Notes under the pieces: generated by a model
What the model saw: the letters and a program-made list of their open reading frames with translations, nothing else
Database searches by the model: none
What the model was told of the DNA's origin: nothing
In this document: positions 62,142 through 64,000 of the stretch, piece after piece
Layout: every line of letters starts with the position of its first letter
How positions within the stretch are numbered: position 1 is the stretch's first letter
Source: Tenericutes bacterium HGW-Tenericutes-2
GTDB lineage: Bacteria; Bacillota_I; Bacilli_A; Acholeplasmatales; Acholeplasmataceae
Direction: 5' to 3'
Assembly: GCA_002839095.1 (NCBI GenBank)
Contig: PGXL01000001.1
Coordinates: 1-64,000 of the forward strand
Length of the DNA: 64,000 bases
Made by a program: the position numbers and the translations under genes

Positions 62142-63013
62142 ATTCTTGAATTGACGACATGCACAAATCTTTCCTTGAGAGGCTCATCGTCGATTTCATC
62201 GACAATTGGGCGAATGAATCCATTAATAATCAGTTTTTCTGCTTCTTTTTGGGTTAACCCTCTGCTTCTTAAATAGAATAATACGTCTTCTTGAATCTTG
62301 CCGATTGTTGCTCCATGTCCAGCCTTGACATCATATTCATCGATGAGAAGGATTGGATTGACTTCAACACTAGCCGTATCAGATGTAATAATTCCCTTTA
62401 AGGTTTGGAACGCATTGGCATTCTTCATCCCCTTTTCAATTTTTTCTACGCCATTTAATACAATTTTACCATTTTTATTGGCAATTCCGATATTCGTCAT
62501 GTCACCATATGTATTTGGTGCATTGTGAGTAATATGAACATCGATAGTTTGGTTGTTGTCAAATGATGATACTGCAACAGCTCTCATTTTGACTTCAGCA
62601 CCTTCACCAGCTAAATTAACACTTAGCTTAGCGACGAGCACATCACTAACAAATCCACCGATAAGCTCTAATTTTGAATCTCTTTCAGCCTTGAAATTGT
62701 GTTCAAGAACTGCTTTTTTACTTGATAATTCGCTAACAAGCAAGTATTTGACTATGCTATTAGGCTTTGCTATCAAGTTAAATTTGTAATTATTTTCGTC
62801 TGTGTCATTGCTTGCAAGCTCTAAAATTATTTTAACACTTGTATTTTCTAGGACAACAATTTCAAAGGATTCATTGTTGTCATCAGCTACTGTAATTTTG
62901 ATGGGATCTTGATATTGGGTATTTTTGGGAATTGTAAGTGTTTGATTTTGATATGTGAATCCCAAGGGTAATTTAGAGGTTACCTCGTGGTTTTTAATAA
63001 CAATCGACTTCAT
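62138..63013 (-). CDS. sufD: SufD-like Fe-S scaffold component
   Basis: 291 residues, shorter than typical SufD (~420). Its C-terminal half matches the SufB/SufD beta-helix family (ANAFQTLKGIITSDTASVEVNPILLIDEYDVKAGHGATIG in outline) and its end LRSRGLTQKEAEKLIINGFIRPI is the SufBD signature. The N-terminal helical region is reduced. It forms a heterodimer with SufB on SufC. The overlaps with sufC (1 base) and sufS (4 bases) show tight coupling. Confidence 0.93.
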   Translation of the reverse strand: MKSIVIKNHEVTSKLPLGFTYQNQTLTIPKNTQYQDPIKITVADDNNESFEIVVLENTSVKIILELASNDTDENNYKFNLIAKPNSIVKYLLVSELSSKKAVLEHNFKAERDSKLELIGGFVSDVLVAKLSVNLAGEGAEVKMRAVAVSSFDNNQTIDVHITHNAPNTYGDMTNIGIANKNGKIVLNGVEKIEKGMKNANAFQTLKGIITSDTASVEVNPILLIDEYDVKAGHGATIGKIQEDVLFYLRSRGLTQKEAEKLIINGFIRPIVDEIDDEPLKERFVHVVNSRI

Positions 63014-63780
63014 TATTCTTCGCCTACAACAAAATCAATTCCTAGTTCCTCTTTTACCCATTCATAACCATTCTTATCAATTTTACCAATTAATTCTTGT
63101 CCTCCACTTAACACAATCTTGCCATCAATCATGATGTGTACATTTGTAGGTTTGATATGATCTAAAATACGTTGATAATGGGTAATTAAAATGCACCCGA
63201 ATTCGCTATTTACAAGACTGCTTACGTTTTCTCCAACAATCTTTAATGCATCGACATCTAGTCCAGAATCGATTTCATCTAATATTGCAAATTTTGGCTT
63301 TAATACCTTCAATTGAAGAATTTCATTTCTTTTTCTTTCTCCACCACTAAAACCTTCGTTTAGGTAACGATGGGCAAGATCTGCTCTCATTTTGAGTTCT
63401 TCAACTGTTTTTTCATATTTAATTGCGAATTCAAAAAGACCAACTTCTTTTCCTGAAGTCGCTTTGAGGGCTTGACGCATAAAATCGCTATTGGTAACTC
63501 CTGGCACTTCTGCAGGATATTGCATTGCTAAAAAAAGACCAGCACGTGCTCTTTCATCAACTTCCATTTCGAGAAGGTTCTTACCATCTAGAAATGCACT
63601 ACCTTCTGTTACTTCATATTTTGGATGACCCATGAGCGCACTAGCAAGTGTAGACTTACCTGTACCATTAGGACCCATGATTGCGTGTACTTCGCCAGAA
63701 TTAACTATTAAGTTAACTCCCTTTAGTATTTCTTTTCCTTCAATTCCGACGTGAAGGTTGTTAATTTCTAATTTTGCCAT
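63013..63780 (-). CDS. sufC: Fe-S assembly ATPase SufC
   Basis: 255 residues from MAKLEINNLHVGIEGKEIL (ATG at 63780, AAGGAGG upstream; a longer frame to 63804 is rejected). An ABC ATPase without membrane domain: Walker A GPNGTGKST, signature FSGGERKR, Walker B FAILDEIDSGLD, H-loop ITHYQ. It drives conformational change in SufBD. It is first gene of the operon. Confidence 0.97.
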   Translation of the reverse strand: MAKLEINNLHVGIEGKEILKGVNLIVNSGEVHAIMGPNGTGKSTLASALMGHPKYEVTEGSAFLDGKNLLEMEVDERARAGLFLAMQYPAEVPGVTNSDFMRQALKATSGKEVGLFEFAIKYEKTVEELKMRADLAHRYLNEGFSGGERKRNEILQLKVLKPKFAILDEIDSGLDVDALKIVGENVSSLVNSEFGCILITHYQRILDHIKPTNVHIMIDGKIVLSGGQELIGKIDKNGYEWVKEELGIDFVVGEE

Positions 63781-63808
63781 GATATGACCTCCTTGATTTT
63801 CCATAACT

Positions 63809-63814
63809 ATTATA
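63809..63814 (-). promoter_or_regulatory. -10 element of the suf operon
   Basis: Perfect TATAAT about 30 bases upstream of the sufC ATG. The -35 at 17 bases (TAGCAA) is weak. Confidence 0.55.
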
Positions 63815-64000
63815 TAACATTAGGGTGTTTATTGCTATTTATATGCTAATTTATAATTTTCGGTAAATCGGGAAACGTTTTCAATGAAAATTTTATGTAA
63901 ATTTACATGATTTTTCATTCAATATGTAATATAATATGAGTGTAGTTAAGTTTCCTTTTCTAATAACGAAACTACACTTTATGTATTTTTCTCCCAAAAA
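63815..64000 (+). other. Intergenic region with cre-like site and a probable rightward promoter and leader
   Basis: No gene is visible. GGGAAACGTTTTCA (63871-63884) matches the cre consensus at 12 of 14. TATAAT near 63931-63936 reads rightward, and downstream TGTAGTT can pair with AAACTACA (about 63941-63976), a structured leader for a gene beyond the right edge. The element may also affect suf. Confidence 0.45.

Overview
The window looks like chromosomal DNA of an Acholeplasma-type mollicute (Acholeplasmatales). It is AT-rich and densely packed, with Firmicutes-like gene order. TGA is used as a stop (uppS, cdsA and the TrmH-family gene end in TGA inside ATGA overlaps), which argues against the Mycoplasma/Spiroplasma code. 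Gene content fits: MEP isoprenoid synthesis (dxr), CdsA, an LTA-synthase-like enzyme, SUF Fe-S assembly and many lipoproteins, with no peptidoglycan synthesis genes visible. Genus-level placement is inference.

Layout, left to right. (1) 1-300: tandem rRNA-type promoters and a boxA leader reading leftward out of the window. (2) 0.3-18.2 kb, minus strand: rpsB-tsf-pyrH-frr, then two copies of a two-gene ABC exporter unit (each with its own promoter), then uppS-cdsA-dxr-rseP. The ABC units sit inside an otherwise classical frr-uppS neighbourhood. (3) 18.3-24.6 kb: three tandem zinc-ribbon membrane proteins, dut, xerC, trmFO, an FMN-binding-like lipoprotein, and folT under a THF riboswitch, then ung. 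(4) 24.6-29.6 kb: an accessory surface module. Two catalytic archaeal/ER-type signal peptidases (SipW-like) flank a degenerate third. Next to them is an operon of three exported proteins with SipW-type AYW/AFW signal regions, one carrying ten carbohydrate-binding-like repeats. This operon starts from a consensus promoter followed by a cyclic-di-GMP-I riboswitch and two terminator hairpins. (5) 29.7-41 kb: gap, a CYTH protein, a DUF1576-type membrane protein, spx, pepF, T-box-controlled trpS and tyrS, a diacylglycerol kinase, ccpA and rplS. (6) 41-50 kb: an LtaS-like gene inserted between trmD and rplS, then trmD-rimM-khpA-rpsP, ylbF-ylbG, a pseudouridine synthase, def, a TrmH methyltransferase, thiI and fRMsr. 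(7) 50-56.8 kb: rpsD with a structured leader, two paralogous membrane proteins, a pgk-xre/cupin-HPr-like-tpiA operon, a ComK homologue and a MalK/MsmX-type ATPase. (8) 56.8-64 kb: a lipoprotein protease, a degenerate paralogue and a PucR-type regulator, then sufCDSUB.

Connections. CcpA has a near-perfect cre inside its own promoter, and cre-like sites lie at pgk and gap, so glycolysis is probably under catabolite control. HPr would normally be the CcpA co-effector, but the HPr-like protein here keeps the His and Ser phosphosites and lacks the Arg-Pro after the His. The strongest candidate for an undescribed system is the c-di-GMP-switched surface module with dedicated signal peptidases (24.6-29.6 kb): a second-messenger-controlled matrix or adhesin pathway in a wall-less bacterium. 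All functional calls come from reading motifs and context by eye; no database search was run.
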